Shown: positions 51,802 to 60,599, counted from the stretch's first letter. The stretch is DNA of 64,000 nt from Streptomyces griseus (GCF_900460065.1 NZ_UAVD01000047.1:1-64000), one strand, 5' to 3'. Translations and numbers: made by a program. Notes: generated by a model from the letters alone, not told the origin.

Positions 51802-53709
51802 GTGAGCACGGTGGCGGGGACGACGGAGGCGGACGGGGGCCGCGGGCCCGAGGGGACCGCAGCGCCGCGGGCGCGGGAGCCCGAGGGAAGGCCCGCAGGG
51901 GAGCGGCCGGCAGCGGAACAGCCCGCCGGGAACGCCGCGGAAGAAGGGCCGAGGGCGGGCGGGGGCACGGGTGCGGGCCCGTCCCCGCTCCGGCTCCTCC
52001 TCTCCCGGGTCCGTCCGCACCGGGGCGTGCTCGTCCGCGCCGGTCTGCTCTCGCTCGCCGGATCCGTCGCGGGCCTCGCGATGCCGTTGACGGCGAAGCA
52101 CGCGGTCGACGCGTTCGCCGCGGACCGCTCGCCCGCGGGACCGCTCCTCGCGCTGACCGCGCTCGTGCTGCTGGGAGCGGTCCTCTCCGCGTACGGGCGC
52201 TACCTCATGTCCCGTACGGGAGAAGGCGTCGTCCTGCGCGCACGCGACCAACTCGTCGGCCGCATCATGCGGTTGAAGGTCCCGGCGGTGGACCGGCTGA
52301 CCCCGGGCGACCTCCAGTCACGCGTGACCAGCGACACGAACCTCCTGCGGACGGTCCTCTCCAGCGGCCTGGTCGAGTCGTTCAACAGCGTGCTGATGCT
52401 GCTGGGGACGATCGGCTTCATGGCGTACATGGACCTCACGCTGCTCGGTGTGACGCTGGTGGTGATCGTCGGCATCGGAGCGGTCACCTCCCTGCTGATG
52501 CCGCGCATCCAGCGGGCCCAGCTCCGCGCCCAGGAGTCCGTGGGCGCGATGGGCGCGGCCTTGGACCGGGTGCTCCAGGCGTTCCGCACGGTCAAGGCGA
52601 GCGGGGCGGAGGAGCGGGAGACGGCGGCCGTCGCGTCGGCCGCCCGGCACGCGCACGACCGGGGCGTCTCGGTGGCGCGGTGGTCGTCGGTCTCCGACGT
52701 CACGATGGCGATGTCGATCCAGCTGGCGTTCCTGGCGGTGCTGGGCGTCGGCGGCGCACGGGTCGCGTCCGGCTCGCTGGAGATCTCGTCGCTGATCGCG
52801 TTCCTGCTCTACCTCTTCTACCTGATGGGCCCGATCGGCGGCCTGGTCGAGGGCTGGACGGGACTCCAGAGCGGGCTCGCGGCGGTGCGCAGGATCGACG
52901 AGGTGGAGTCCCTGCCCGGCGAACCCGCCGCCGCGCCCGGAGCCGTAGGGCGGGAGACCCCCGCGACCCCGTTCGGCGTCACGTTCCGGGACGTGGCGTT
53001 CGGGTACGGGGGCGAGCGGGGCCCCGCCCACCAGGGGGTGACGTTCGACGTCCCGGCCGGCGGTCTCGTCGCGTTGGTCGGCCCGTCGGGGGCGGGCAAG
53101 TCGACGGTGTTCAGCCTGCTGGAACGCTTCTACGACCACGACTCCGGCACCATCACCGTGGACGGCCGGGACATCCGCGACTGGCCGCTGGCCGAGCTGC
53201 GGGGCTCCTTGGCGTATGTGGAACAGGACGCGCCGGTCCTGGCCGGGACGTTGCGGGAGAACCTCGTCTTCGCCGCCCCGGACGCGCAGGAGAAGGCGTT
53301 GGCGGCGGCGGTGGCCCGCACCCGCCTGGACACGCTGGTCGACCGGCTGCCGGAGGGCCTGGACACGGCGGTCGGGCACCGCGGGGTCACCCTCTCCGGC
53401 GGCGAACGCCAGCGGATCGCCATCGCGCGGGCCCTGCTGCGCCGCCCGCGCCTGCTGCTGCTCGACGAGGTGACCTCGCAGCTGGACGCGGTCAACGAGC
53501 AGGCGCTGCGCGACCTGATCCTCGAACTGGCCGAGCAGACGACGGTTCTGGTCATCGCGCACCGTCTCTCCACCGTCCGGCACGCGGACCGCATCGTGGT
53601 CCTGGAGGACGGCCGGGTCCGCGCGGCGGGCACGCACGAGGAGCTGATCGAGGGGGACGACCTCTACCGGGAGCTGGCGACGACGCAGTTGGCGGCGGAC
53701 ACGCGGTGA
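51802..53709 (+). CDS. ABC exporter half-transporter (TM domain fused to ATPase)
   Basis: The protein has 635 aa from GTG 51802, with GGAGGGGG before it. A Pro/Gly/Glu-rich cytoplasmic N-terminus of about 75 residues precedes six TM helices (about 75-370). The ATPase domain follows, with Walker A GPSGAGKST, signature LSGGERQRIAIARAL, Walker B LLLLDEVTSQLD and the H-loop IAHRLSTV. It would work as a homodimer and export hydrophobic compounds or peptides. The coupling Arg/Thr region DRLTPGDLQSRVTSDTN is intact. No link to the distant biosynthetic cluster is visible. Confidence 0.95.
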   Translation: MSTVAGTTEADGGRGPEGTAAPRAREPEGRPAGERPAAEQPAGNAAEEGPRAGGGTGAGPSPLRLLLSRVRPHRGVLVRAGLLSLAGSVAGLAMPLTAKHAVDAFAADRSPAGPLLALTALVLLGAVLSAYGRYLMSRTGEGVVLRARDQLVGRIMRLKVPAVDRLTPGDLQSRVTSDTNLLRTVLSSGLVESFNSVLMLLGTIGFMAYMDLTLLGVTLVVIVGIGAVTSLLMPRIQRAQLRAQESVGAMGAALDRVLQAFRTVKASGAEERETAAVASAARHAHDRGVSVARWSSVSDVTMAMSIQLAFLAVLGVGGARVASGSLEISSLIAFLLYLFYLMGPIGGLVEGWTGLQSGLAAVRRIDEVESLPGEPAAAPGAVGRETPATPFGVTFRDVAFGYGGERGPAHQGVTFDVPAGGLVALVGPSGAGKSTVFSLLERFYDHDSGTITVDGRDIRDWPLAELRGSLAYVEQDAPVLAGTLRENLVFAAPDAQEKALAAAVARTRLDTLVDRLPEGLDTAVGHRGVTLSGGERQRIAIARALLRRPRLLLLDEVTSQLDAVNEQALRDLILELAEQTTVLVIAHRLSTVRHADRIVVLEDGRVRAAGTHEELIEGDDLYRELATTQLAADTR

Positions 53710-53777
53710 GGGTCCGGCGGGCGTAGCGGCCCGGGCTCCTCGGCGTCCGGGGTGATGCCGGGCGACGGCGCGGTGCT

Positions 53778-53814
53778 GTGACGACCGTCACCCCGATTTC
53801 CTCCTGGGTAGTGT
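53778..53814 (+). promoter_or_regulatory. Inverted repeat and -10 element ahead of the ECF sigma gene
   Basis: GTGACG and CGTCAC flank an AC spacer (53778-53791). They are followed by TAGTGT (53809-53814) as a possible -10, 32 bp before GTG 53847. The spacing puts the repeat over the -35 position, as for a repressor site. Confidence 0.35.
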
Positions 53815-53846
53815 CGACCGGATGACCTGCGGCGGGCGTATACCCG

Positions 53847-54374
53847 GTGAAGCGAAAGACCCGGGAGCGACTGTTGACCGTCGAGGAGTTCGAAGAGTTC
53901 TACGCCCAGGCGGTCGCGCGTCTCACAGGCCAGCTGTACGTGATGACCGGCGATCTCCAGGAGGCGCAGGACGTCGTGCAGGAAGCGTTCGTCAAGGCGT
54001 GGGTCCGGCGCGGCCGGCTGGACCGCGACGGCGGCCCGGAAGCGTGGATCCGGACGGTGGCCTGGCGGCTGGCGGTGAGCCGTTGGCGTTTCCGGCGGCG
54101 TTCGGCGGACGCCTGGAACCGGGGGAGCGGTGGGCCCGGGCACGTGGAGCCGCCGGACCCGGGCCATGTGGTGCTGGTCGACGCGCTCCGGGAACTGCCT
54201 CCGCAACAGCGGCGGACGCTGACCCTGCACTACCTGTGCGACCTCACGGTCGAGCAGATCGCCGGGGAGACCGGGCTCTCCGGCAGCACGATCAAGACGC
54301 ATCTGGTCCGGGGACGGGCGGCGCTCGCCCACCGTCTGCGGGACCCCCGCATCGAGGAGGCCCCTGATGTCTGA
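53847..54374 (+). CDS. ECF RNA polymerase sigma factor (SigE-like family)
   Basis: The protein has 175 aa from GTG 53847; TTG 53874 is a shorter option. Region 2 is at about 10-75 (YVMTGDLQEAQDVVQEAFVKAWVRRG, WIRTVAWRLAVSRWR). Region 4 is at about 110-165 (LRELPPQQRRTLTLHYLCDLTVEQIAGETGLSGSTIKTHLVRGRAAL). It overlaps the next gene by 8 nt, which is the usual layout with an anti-sigma or membrane partner. Its regulon is unknown. Confidence 0.94.
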   Translation: MKRKTRERLLTVEEFEEFYAQAVARLTGQLYVMTGDLQEAQDVVQEAFVKAWVRRGRLDRDGGPEAWIRTVAWRLAVSRWRFRRRSADAWNRGSGGPGHVEPPDPGHVVLVDALRELPPQQRRTLTLHYLCDLTVEQIAGETGLSGSTIKTHLVRGRAALAHRLRDPRIEEAPDV

Positions 54375-54876
54375 CCCGCGGGACCCGTTGCGGTCCCTGT
54401 TCCGGGAGGCCGGTGAGTTCGGGCGGACCGGCTCCGTCGCGGACGACGCGTCGAGCATCACGCGACGCGGCATGCGCGCGCAGCGACGCCGGATGGCCGT
54501 GGTCGCGGTGGGGGTCTGCCTGGTCGTCGGCGGGGGCGGCGCGGTCGCGGTGGGCCTGCTGCCGGTCCGGCCGCAGCCGGTCGCCCCGGCCACGGGACCG
54601 TCGCCCAGCTACCCGTCGCCCGTACCGTCGGACCGGCTGCCCGCCCAGTCGCCGTCCCGGCCGCCCACACCGAGCTCCACGTCGCCGGGGGGTACGGAGA
54701 CCTCGGGGGCGGAGGACGGCCGGTCCACCGGCCCGGGCGGAGCGCCCGCGGGGACCCGTACGACGAGCACGCGGACGGAGACGGGGGCGAGTACGGGGAC
54801 GACCGGGAGCACGACGAGGCCGCCGCCGACGTATCCTCCGCCGACGGCGACCGGCGGGGCGACATCGATGCCCTGA
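54367..54876 (+). CDS. Single-pass membrane protein, putative anti-sigma partner
   Basis: The protein has 169 aa. It has an N-terminal cytoplasmic part of about 40 residues (DPRDPLRSLFREAGEF...SSITRRGMRAQRRR), one TM helix (MAVVAVGVCLVVGGGGAVAVGLL), and an extracytoplasmic tail of about 100 residues made almost entirely of Pro, Ser, Thr and Gly. The 8-nt overlap with the sigma gene and the topology fit an anti-sigma factor. No zinc-binding HxxxCxxC motif is present, so it is not of the ZAS type. Confidence 0.85.
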   Translation: MSDPRDPLRSLFREAGEFGRTGSVADDASSITRRGMRAQRRRMAVVAVGVCLVVGGGGAVAVGLLPVRPQPVAPATGPSPSYPSPVPSDRLPAQSPSRPPTPSSTSPGGTETSGAEDGRSTGPGGAPAGTRTTSTRTETGASTGTTGSTTRPPPTYPPPTATGGATSMP

Positions 54877-54993
54877 CACCACACCGAAGAACACGCCCTT
54901 TCCGCTCCCCTCCCCTCCCCTTCCCCGGCGGCTTCACCGGGCTGTCCCGTACGCCTCGACGCATCCGCGAGGCACGCCCGAAAGGCGCCCCAG

Positions 54994-56259
54994 ATGCCCA
55001 CGCTCTCCCCCGGCCTGCGGCCCCCCGCCGACGGCCCCGGACCGGCCGAGCCCCGGACCTGCTCACGCCCCGGGCACCGGACCGGCGGCCCGGCCGAGCC
55101 CCGGGCGGGGCGGCTCCGCCGGGCGGCGGCCCGCCTGACGCCCGACGACCGGGCCGTGCTGTGGCTCTACCTCCTGACCCGGATATCCCTGTGGATCACG
55201 GCCCACTTCGCCCGCTGGCTGTTCCCGGCCCGCCCCGGCGCACGGGAGGCGGCGCCCGTACTCGCGCCGTTCCAGCGGTGGGACGCGAACCACTACCTCC
55301 ACATAGCGCGGGACGGCTACTTCCCCGCGGGCACGGGTCCGTGGACGAGCGGCTGGGACAACCGGGAGGCGTTCTTCCCGGGCTACCCCTTCCTGCTCCG
55401 GGCCGTCCACACGGTGGTGCCGGACTGGACGGCGGCCGGGCTGCTGATCTCGTTCCTCGCGGGGGCGGTGGCCGTTCTGGCCCTGGCCCGTATCGCGCGG
55501 GCGTATCTGCCGGAGGACACGGCGGGCCGCCGTACCGCCGTCTTCTTCCTGCTCTCGCCCTGCGCGGTGTTCCTGGCCGCCGGCTACACGGAGGCGTTGT
55601 TCCTGGCGTTCGCCCTGCCCGCCTGGCTCGCCGCCCTGCGGCACCGCTGGGCGTGGGCCGGCGTGCTGACGGCGCTGGCGACGACGGTGCGCGTCAGCGG
55701 CCTGTTCCTCGCCGCCGCCATCGCCCTGTTCTTCGTGCTGAGCGCCCGGGAGAAGCGGGACCGGCGGGCCGCCGGCTGGACGCTGCTCCCGGCGCTGCCC
55801 CCGGCCGCGTACAGCTGGTACCTGCACGCCTGCACCGGCGACTGGATGGCCTGGAAGCACGCGCAGGAACGGGGGTGGTACCGGACGTTCCACACCCCGT
55901 GGGAGGCGTGGGCGAACACCTGGAAGGGGGCGTTCGGCCACACGCAGACGACCGGGTACGCCCTCATGTTCCAGGCGGAACTCGTGGCGATGCTGGTGGG
56001 GCTCGCCCTGGTGGCCGTACTGCTGCACCGCCGTCGCAGGCCCGAGGCGCTGTACGTGGCCCTCAGCCTCTGGGCCCTGGGCACCTCGTACTGGTACACG
56101 TCGATCCCGCGCGCGACGCTGCTCTGGTGGCCCCTGTGGATCGGGCTGGCCGCGCTGAGCCTGCGGCGGCCGTGGTTCAGGGCGGCGTATCTGAGCGTGG
56201 CCGCGCCGGTGACGACGCTCGTCGCGCTGACGTTCCTGACGGGGCGGTGGGCGGGATGA
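54994..56259 (+). CDS. PIG-V/mannosyltransferase-like multi-TM protein
   Basis: The protein has 421 aa. After a Pro-rich N-terminus of about 50 residues come 9-10 TM helices. The first extracytoplasmic loop holds FQRWDANHYLHIARDGY, the typical acidic-aromatic motif of GT-C/PIG-V mannosyltransferases, followed by NREAFFPGYPFLLR. Such enzymes use polyprenyl-phosphate sugars on the outer face of the membrane. The acceptor in Streptomyces is not known to me. It converges with the imine-reductase-like gene. Confidence 0.9.
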   Translation: MPTLSPGLRPPADGPGPAEPRTCSRPGHRTGGPAEPRAGRLRRAAARLTPDDRAVLWLYLLTRISLWITAHFARWLFPARPGAREAAPVLAPFQRWDANHYLHIARDGYFPAGTGPWTSGWDNREAFFPGYPFLLRAVHTVVPDWTAAGLLISFLAGAVAVLALARIARAYLPEDTAGRRTAVFFLLSPCAVFLAAGYTEALFLAFALPAWLAALRHRWAWAGVLTALATTVRVSGLFLAAAIALFFVLSAREKRDRRAAGWTLLPALPPAAYSWYLHACTGDWMAWKHAQERGWYRTFHTPWEAWANTWKGAFGHTQTTGYALMFQAELVAMLVGLALVAVLLHRRRRPEALYVALSLWALGTSYWYTSIPRATLLWWPLWIGLAALSLRRPWFRAAYLSVAAPVTTLVALTFLTGRWAG

Positions 56260-56304
56260 GCACGCCCCGCGGCGCGCCGGCGACGAACTTCGGCGGGACA
56301 GCCC

Positions 56305-57222
56305 TCAGGCGGCGGGCCGGGGCTCCCTGAGGATCTCCGTCAGCGTGGCGATGCTCTGCGTCCCGTAACCGGCCTCCACCGCCCGGTCCAGCAGCTCGTG
56401 GAACGGCTCGTGCCACCCCACGTCGAGGCCCGCCTCCCTCCCGAGCTCCGCGTCGTGCGCGGCCCCGGCCACGAAGACGTTCACCGACGACAGCGGCTCG
56501 CTGTAGTCGCCGCTGTCGATCTCCCGGGCCAGCACGGGCAGCACCGAAGCGATCATCTCCAGCCACCGCTCGCTGAACCGCACCATCGAGGCCGCCTCCA
56601 GGCCACGTGCCCGCAACGCCGCCGCGCCCTGGAAGAAGCCGACGAGCGCGGGTAACAACGTGCCGCCCACCGCTATTTCGTAGAGGGCGGCGAGGTCCGG
56701 GTCGGCGCCGAGATACACGGTGTCCCCGCCCAGCACCCGCAGGACCGGCTCGTGCGTGCCGAAGACCTCGGCGTCGCCGCTGTAGTAGAGGAGCGTCTCC
56801 TCGGCGCCCACCGCCGGCGGCACGTTCTTGACCGCACCGCCGAGGAAGCGCGCGCCGTGCCCGCGCACCCACTGTGCCGCACGGCGGGCACCCTCGGGGG
56901 ACCCGCTGTCGAGGGTCACGAGGTCCCGGCCCCTCAGTGCGCCGGCCGCCGGCCCCAGGGCCTCGACGGTGTCCTCGAACGTCGTCGGACAGGTGACCAC
57001 CAGCGGACTCGCCGCGACGGCCTCCGCCACCGCCGCCGGATGGGCGGCGCCCCCGGCGACGAGCGGCACCGCCCGCGCAGCGGTTCTGTTCCACACCGTG
57101 GTCGGGTGCCCCGCCGCCATGAAGGCCGCCGCCAGGGCGCTCCCCATCGCGCCCAGACCGATGACGGTCACCGGGGTCAGGACCTGGTCCGGGAGTGGCT
57201 TCTGCTGTGGCCGCGTGGACAT
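56305..57222 (-). CDS. Imine reductase-like NADP-dependent dehydrogenase
   Basis: The protein has 305 aa from ATG 57222, with GAGGAG six bases upstream; a longer GTG-type start at 57246 is less likely. The Rossmann motif VTVIGLGAMGSALAAAFMAAGHPTTVWNRT (positions about 19-48) reads WNRT after the second strand, as in NADPH-using imine reductases. The C-terminal helical domain holds SSVNVFVAGAAHD and WHEPFHELLDRAV. These enzymes reduce cyclic imines; the native substrate is unknown. One Leu codon (56655-56653, about residue 190) is TTA, so translation may depend on bldA. Confidence 0.9.
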   Translation of the reverse strand: MSTRPQQKPLPDQVLTPVTVIGLGAMGSALAAAFMAAGHPTTVWNRTAARAVPLVAGGAAHPAAVAEAVAASPLVVTCPTTFEDTVEALGPAAGALRGRDLVTLDSGSPEGARRAAQWVRGHGARFLGGAVKNVPPAVGAEETLLYYSGDAEVFGTHEPVLRVLGGDTVYLGADPDLAALYEIAVGGTLLPALVGFFQGAAALRARGLEAASMVRFSERWLEMIASVLPVLAREIDSGDYSEPLSSVNVFVAGAAHDAELGREAGLDVGWHEPFHELLDRAVEAGYGTQSIATLTEILREPRPAA

Positions 57223-57350
57223 CTTCCGCTCCTCTCGCCACCGCACTCACGCCGCTCGGCGAGTGGGGCGAGGAGCACCTGGAACACCTCGAAAGCCTGC
57301 CGTGACCGCAGTGACCTGTCGTGACGTCACCGGCACCGCCGCGGAAGCAC

Positions 57351-57620
57351 TCAAACATCGGGGATGTCCGCCTTCGCCGCGATGAGCATTCTGCGGGGGA
57401 TGACCACGAGACGCTCGTCCGTGCCGACGGAGACCCCGTCCGGCAGGCGTGTCCCCAGGGAGTCGGTGAGGTCGCGTCCGATCACGGCGATGTCGCCGTT
57501 CTCCAGCTCCCAGATGTCCGGGCACTCCGGTCCGGTGCTGGTGGCGCGCAGCTCCAGGGCCGACTTGCCGAGGCGCCTGCTGAAGCCGGTGTCAGGATCG
57601 GCCTCCCAGGGTCTGCCCAT
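57351..57620 (-). CDS. Small actinobacterial protein of unknown function
   Basis: The protein has 89 aa from ATG 57620. The core CPDIWELENGDIAVIGRDLTDSLGTRLPDGVSVG followed by DERLVVIPRRMLIAAKADIPDV is a pattern I associate with small Streptomyces proteins that often sit beside XRE regulators or DUF397 genes; no such gene is adjacent here. It is acidic, has no TM and no Cys pair. An inverted repeat lies about 70 bp upstream. The function is unknown. Confidence 0.8.
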   Translation of the reverse strand: MGRPWEADPDTGFSRRLGKSALELRATSTGPECPDIWELENGDIAVIGRDLTDSLGTRLPDGVSVGTDERLVVIPRRMLIAAKADIPDV

Positions 57621-57687
57621 GCCGCCGCCCTCCCCTCCCGAGTGGGTCAACCTACCAGTGGCCGACCGGTCAACCCCGGTGTCAAGT

Positions 57688-57701
57688 AGGCTATTTAGCC
57701 T
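57688..57701. promoter_or_regulatory. Inverted repeat upstream of the small unknown protein
   Basis: AGGCTA and TAGCCT flank TT, in a short AT-rich patch 68 bp before the start at 57620. TTGACA on the minus strand lies right next to it (57680-57685), so it could be an operator over a -35 box. The 235-bp gap 57621-57855 holds no gene. Confidence 0.4.
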
Positions 57702-57855
57702 GATCGGGTGAGGCGTGTGGGGCAGGCGTTCCGTCGGGGGACAGGTGTTCACCCCGTTCCGTGGAGCCGGTTCGACTCCGGTCCCGCGTTCGACGTCGGG
57801 CGTCCGGTCAGCGGCGTCGGCTGCGACCCCGCACGGTCCCCCCCCCGGGCGGGGG

Positions 57856-58542
57856 TCAGATGACGCGCGGGATCGTCTCGCCGCGCTCCGTGGACCAGTT
57901 GGTGACGATCGGCTTGTCGACGGTGGGCGCGTCGGGCAGCTCGACCTGGGCCGGGTTCGGGTCCTCCTCCGTGGTGGCGATGATGACGTGCTCGAACTGC
58001 TTGCCGCCCTCGCCCTGCGTGGTCTTGACGTTGACGCCGGCGTACGCGACGGAGGAGCCGGAGAGCTTGATCGGGTCCTCGCCGCCCTGGCCGACGGGCG
58101 AGGCGACACCGTCGGCTCCGGAGCCGAAGGAGACGCTGGGGGTGTTGACGTCCAGGTAGCAGGTGATGCCGGACTTGGCCTTGGCGGTGATCAGGTAGTG
58201 GCTGATCGGCTGGGCTTCCCACGTCACGGTGAAGTCGAGGTCGTTGGTGCCGCAGGACTGTCCGTAGCCGCTCTTGTCTCCGGTGCCGGACGCGCTCTCG
58301 CCGCCCGTGCCGCCGTTGGACTTGGAGCCGCTCGCCGCCGTGCCCCCACCGTCGGTGGCGTTCTCCCCGGCGGGCGCCTCGCCCTTCGCGCCGTCGGCGG
58401 AGGAGGAGGAGGAGGCGGTGGGCGTGGCCGCGCCGTTCTCCGCGGGGTCCTCGGGCCCGCAGGCGGTGGTGGCGGCGAGCGCTGTCACGGCCGCGGCGGC
58501 CAGGAAGAGACGGGTGGAACGGGTGGCGGAACGCGAGCGCAT
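57856..58542 (-). CDS. Lipoprotein with DUF4232-like domain
   Basis: The protein has 228 aa from ATG 58542, six bases after GGAG; an ATG one codon earlier is equivalent. The signal peptide RLFLAAAAVTALAATTAC ends in a lipobox-like TTAC with Cys as the first mature residue. A low-complexity Ser/Gly/Ala/Glu linker spans about 30-95. A C-terminal domain then begins with CGTNDLDFTVTWEAQPISHYLITAKAKSGITCYL, with the Cys pair expected of DUF4232 proteins. It is anchored outside the membrane; the function is unknown. Confidence 0.9.
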   Translation of the reverse strand: MRSRSATRSTRLFLAAAAVTALAATTACGPEDPAENGAATPTASSSSSADGAKGEAPAGENATDGGGTAASGSKSNGGTGGESASGTGDKSGYGQSCGTNDLDFTVTWEAQPISHYLITAKAKSGITCYLDVNTPSVSFGSGADGVASPVGQGGEDPIKLSGSSVAYAGVNVKTTQGEGGKQFEHVIIATTEEDPNPAQVELPDAPTVDKPIVTNWSTERGETIPRVI

Positions 58543-58847
58543 CATGGTCTCCAGCGGGTTGTCGATTGCGGTGCTGCCTGCTGACAACCACGACGTTAGG
58601 GCCGGCTCGTTCTCGAAATGATCCTCCGCATGTCCAGGTTCTGTCTCAGCGAATCGGTTCCTTCGAAGGGGGTTGGATGTGCGTCACGTCGTGCTTCACG
58701 TGGGCCTGTTCGCCCGCCGGAGGCGAAAGCCACGTACCCCGGTCGCCGTTTCTCCGACGTGGACGGCGTGCGGGCGGCGAGCGGACCTCCCGTCCTGTGA
58801 GCGGGATCACGGCCCTCCGGGGCGCGGACCCGGCCCCGGCCCGTGGT

Positions 58848-58961
58848 TACGATGGTCGGGCTCGGCCCCGTGGCCGAGGTGGTCAGACCCCGGCGTCCGG
58901 TGTCTGGTCCGAGGCTTGAAACCTCCGGCGCTCGTCAGACAGAACCCCGGAGGTTTCTTTC
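58848..58961 (+). ncRNA. Structured leader with alternative hairpins controlling the MFS exporter
   Basis: TACGAT (58848-58853) is a -10 box, so the transcript starts near 58860. Hairpin 1 is CTCGGCC with GGCCGAG (58861-58878, CCGT loop). Hairpin 2 pairs CAGACCCCGG (58884-58893) with CCGGTGTCTG (58897-58906), 9 of 10 positions. Hairpin B pairs GAAACCTCCGG (58918-58928) with CCGGAGGTTTC (58947-58957) and buries the GGAGG ribosome-binding site (58949-58953). A competing fold pairs TGTCTG (58901-58906) with CAGACA (58936-58941) around CCGAGG/CCTCCGG (58909-58928), which frees GGAGG. This is the layout of a riboswitch or translational attenuator. The ligand is unknown. Confidence 0.7.
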
Positions 58962-60425
58962 GTGTCTGTCCCCCTGCCGTCCCCGCCCACCGCTCCCGAT
59001 CCCCGACGGTGGTGGGCGCTCGCGGTGATCGCCCTGACGCAACTGGTGGTCGTGCTCGACGCCACCATCGTCAATGTGGCCCTGCCCCAGGCCCAGCTGG
59101 AACTGGAGCTGAGCGACACCGAGCGGCAGTGGGTCATCACCGCGTACGTCCTGGCGTTCGGCGCGCTGCTGCTGCTCGGCGGACGCGTCGCCGACTACTG
59201 GGGGCGCAAGCGCGGCTACCTGCTCGGGATGCTCGGGTTCGGCGCCGCCTCCGTGTGGGGCGGTCTCGCGCAGAGCGGGACCGAGCTGATCGTGGCGCGC
59301 GGTTTCCAGGGCGCCTTCGCCGCGCTGCTGGCCCCTGCGGCGCTCGCGCTGCTGACGGTCACGTTTCCGGCCGGGCGCGAGCGCGGAACGGCGTTCGCGG
59401 TCTTCGGCACCGTCGCCGGCACCGGTGCCGCGGTGGGCCTCGCGCTGGGCGGCGTCCTGACCGAGTACGCCGACTGGCGGTGGTGCCTGCTGGTCAACAT
59501 CGTCTTCGCCGTCGTCGGCCTGATCGGCGCGCTGCTGTTCGTCTCCGAGAGCCGGGTCGAGGGCGACAACCGGTACGACATCCCGGGCGCCCTGGCCGTC
59601 ACCCTCGGTCTGGCGGCCCTGGTCTACGGGTTCACCCTGGCCGAGTCCGGGTGGACCGAGCCGGACACCGTCGGCTTCCTCGCCGGGGGTCTGGTGCTGC
59701 TGGCGGTGTTCGGGTGGGTCGAGACCCGCGTCGCCCAGCCGTTGCTGCCGCTGCGGATCGTGCGTGACCGCGCTCGCGCGGGGGCGTTCCTCATCCAGGC
59801 CGCCATCGGCGCCGTCTACATCGGGATGACCCTCTACCTGATGTTCCACCTGCAGATCGTGCTCGGGCTCTCCCCGCTGCTCGCCGGACTCGCGAGTCTG
59901 GCGATGACCTTCGCGACGATGATCACCGCCCCCGTGGCCGCCAGACTGCTGCCCGCCCGGGGACCCCGGGTCCTGATGACCGCTGGGCCGTTGATCGCCG
60001 CGGCCGGGATGGTGTGGCTGACGTTCGTCACCCCCGACGGGAGCTACTGGACGGAGGTCTTCGGCCCTCTCGTGGTCGTGGGCGTCGGCATCGCCTTCGT
60101 GATCATCCCGGTGCAGAACGTCGCCCTCGTCGGCGTCGCCCGGCACGACGCCGGCGCTGCCTCGGCGCTGGTCAACTCCGCCATGCAGATCGGCGGATGT
60201 GTGGGCCTCTCGGTGTTCACCACGATCTACCTCGGCGCCGTCGAACGGTCGGGTGCGGCCGGCTCCGGCCGGGGGGCCGCCCTCACCGAGGGCTACTCCG
60301 CGGTGTTCCTCGCCACCGCCGTCACCCTGGTGGTCGCCGCGATCGTCGCCGCGACCATGCTCCGGGGCCCCCGCCCCGCGGTCACTCCGGACCGTGTCGC
60401 CGAGGTGCCGGCCCACGTCGGCTGA
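58962..60425 (+). CDS. MFS drug exporter, EmrB/QacA (DHA2, 14-TM) family
   Basis: The protein has 487 aa from GTG 58962, eight bases after GGAGG. TM1 carries the family motif TQLVVVLDATIVNVALP. The loop 2-3 motif is GGRVADYWGRKRGYL, and motif C in TM5 is GTVAGTGAAVGLALGG. Fourteen TM helices are counted. It is a proton-driven multidrug exporter. Translation appears controlled by the upstream leader, whose hairpin hides the ribosome-binding site. It ends at a strong hairpin and has no adjacent TetR regulator, consistent with RNA-based control. Confidence 0.95.
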   Translation: MSVPLPSPPTAPDPRRWWALAVIALTQLVVVLDATIVNVALPQAQLELELSDTERQWVITAYVLAFGALLLLGGRVADYWGRKRGYLLGMLGFGAASVWGGLAQSGTELIVARGFQGAFAALLAPAALALLTVTFPAGRERGTAFAVFGTVAGTGAAVGLALGGVLTEYADWRWCLLVNIVFAVVGLIGALLFVSESRVEGDNRYDIPGALAVTLGLAALVYGFTLAESGWTEPDTVGFLAGGLVLLAVFGWVETRVAQPLLPLRIVRDRARAGAFLIQAAIGAVYIGMTLYLMFHLQIVLGLSPLLAGLASLAMTFATMITAPVAARLLPARGPRVLMTAGPLIAAAGMVWLTFVTPDGSYWTEVFGPLVVVGVGIAFVIIPVQNVALVGVARHDAGAASALVNSAMQIGGCVGLSVFTTIYLGAVERSGAAGSGRGAALTEGYSAVFLATAVTLVVAAIVAATMLRGPRPAVTPDRVAEVPAHVG

Positions 60426-60498
60426 TCGCCGTCGAGGACACCGTCACGTCACCGTCACCTCTCCGCTGCCGCCACTGCCGTGGCCGGAGCATTCCGAG

Positions 60499-60529
60499 GG
60501 CGGGGGCCCTGCTTCCTCGGGCCCCCGCC
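60499..60529. terminator. Terminator after the MFS exporter
   Basis: GGCGGGGGCCC (60499-60509) pairs with GGGCCCCCGCC (60519-60529) over a 9-nt loop, followed by TTCTC. It separates the exporter from the convergent DoxX-like gene. Short GACCTGCC repeats follow at 60543-60575. Confidence 0.75.
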
Positions 60530-60599
60530 TTCTCGGGTCCCGTCGACCTGCTGACCTGCCGACCTGCCGACCCGCCGGGCCCGTCGGCCTGTCGGCGGC

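Noticed and set aside
51545..51805. 86-codon frame after groEL
   Set aside because: It begins inside the groEL terminator hairpin and has no ribosome-binding site or recognisable motif.
57766..57782. tRNA T-arm-like GCCGG-TTCGACT-CCGGT
   Set aside because: Stem and loop fit a T-arm, but no D-arm or anticodon arm can be built upstream and the acceptor stem would need three wobble pairs. Treated as chance.
58909..58928. Anticodon-arm-like loop CTTGAAA with a CCGAGG stem, resembling tRNA-Ser(UGA)
   Set aside because: There is no T-arm or acceptor stem around it. The segment is better explained as part of the alternative hairpins in the exporter leader.
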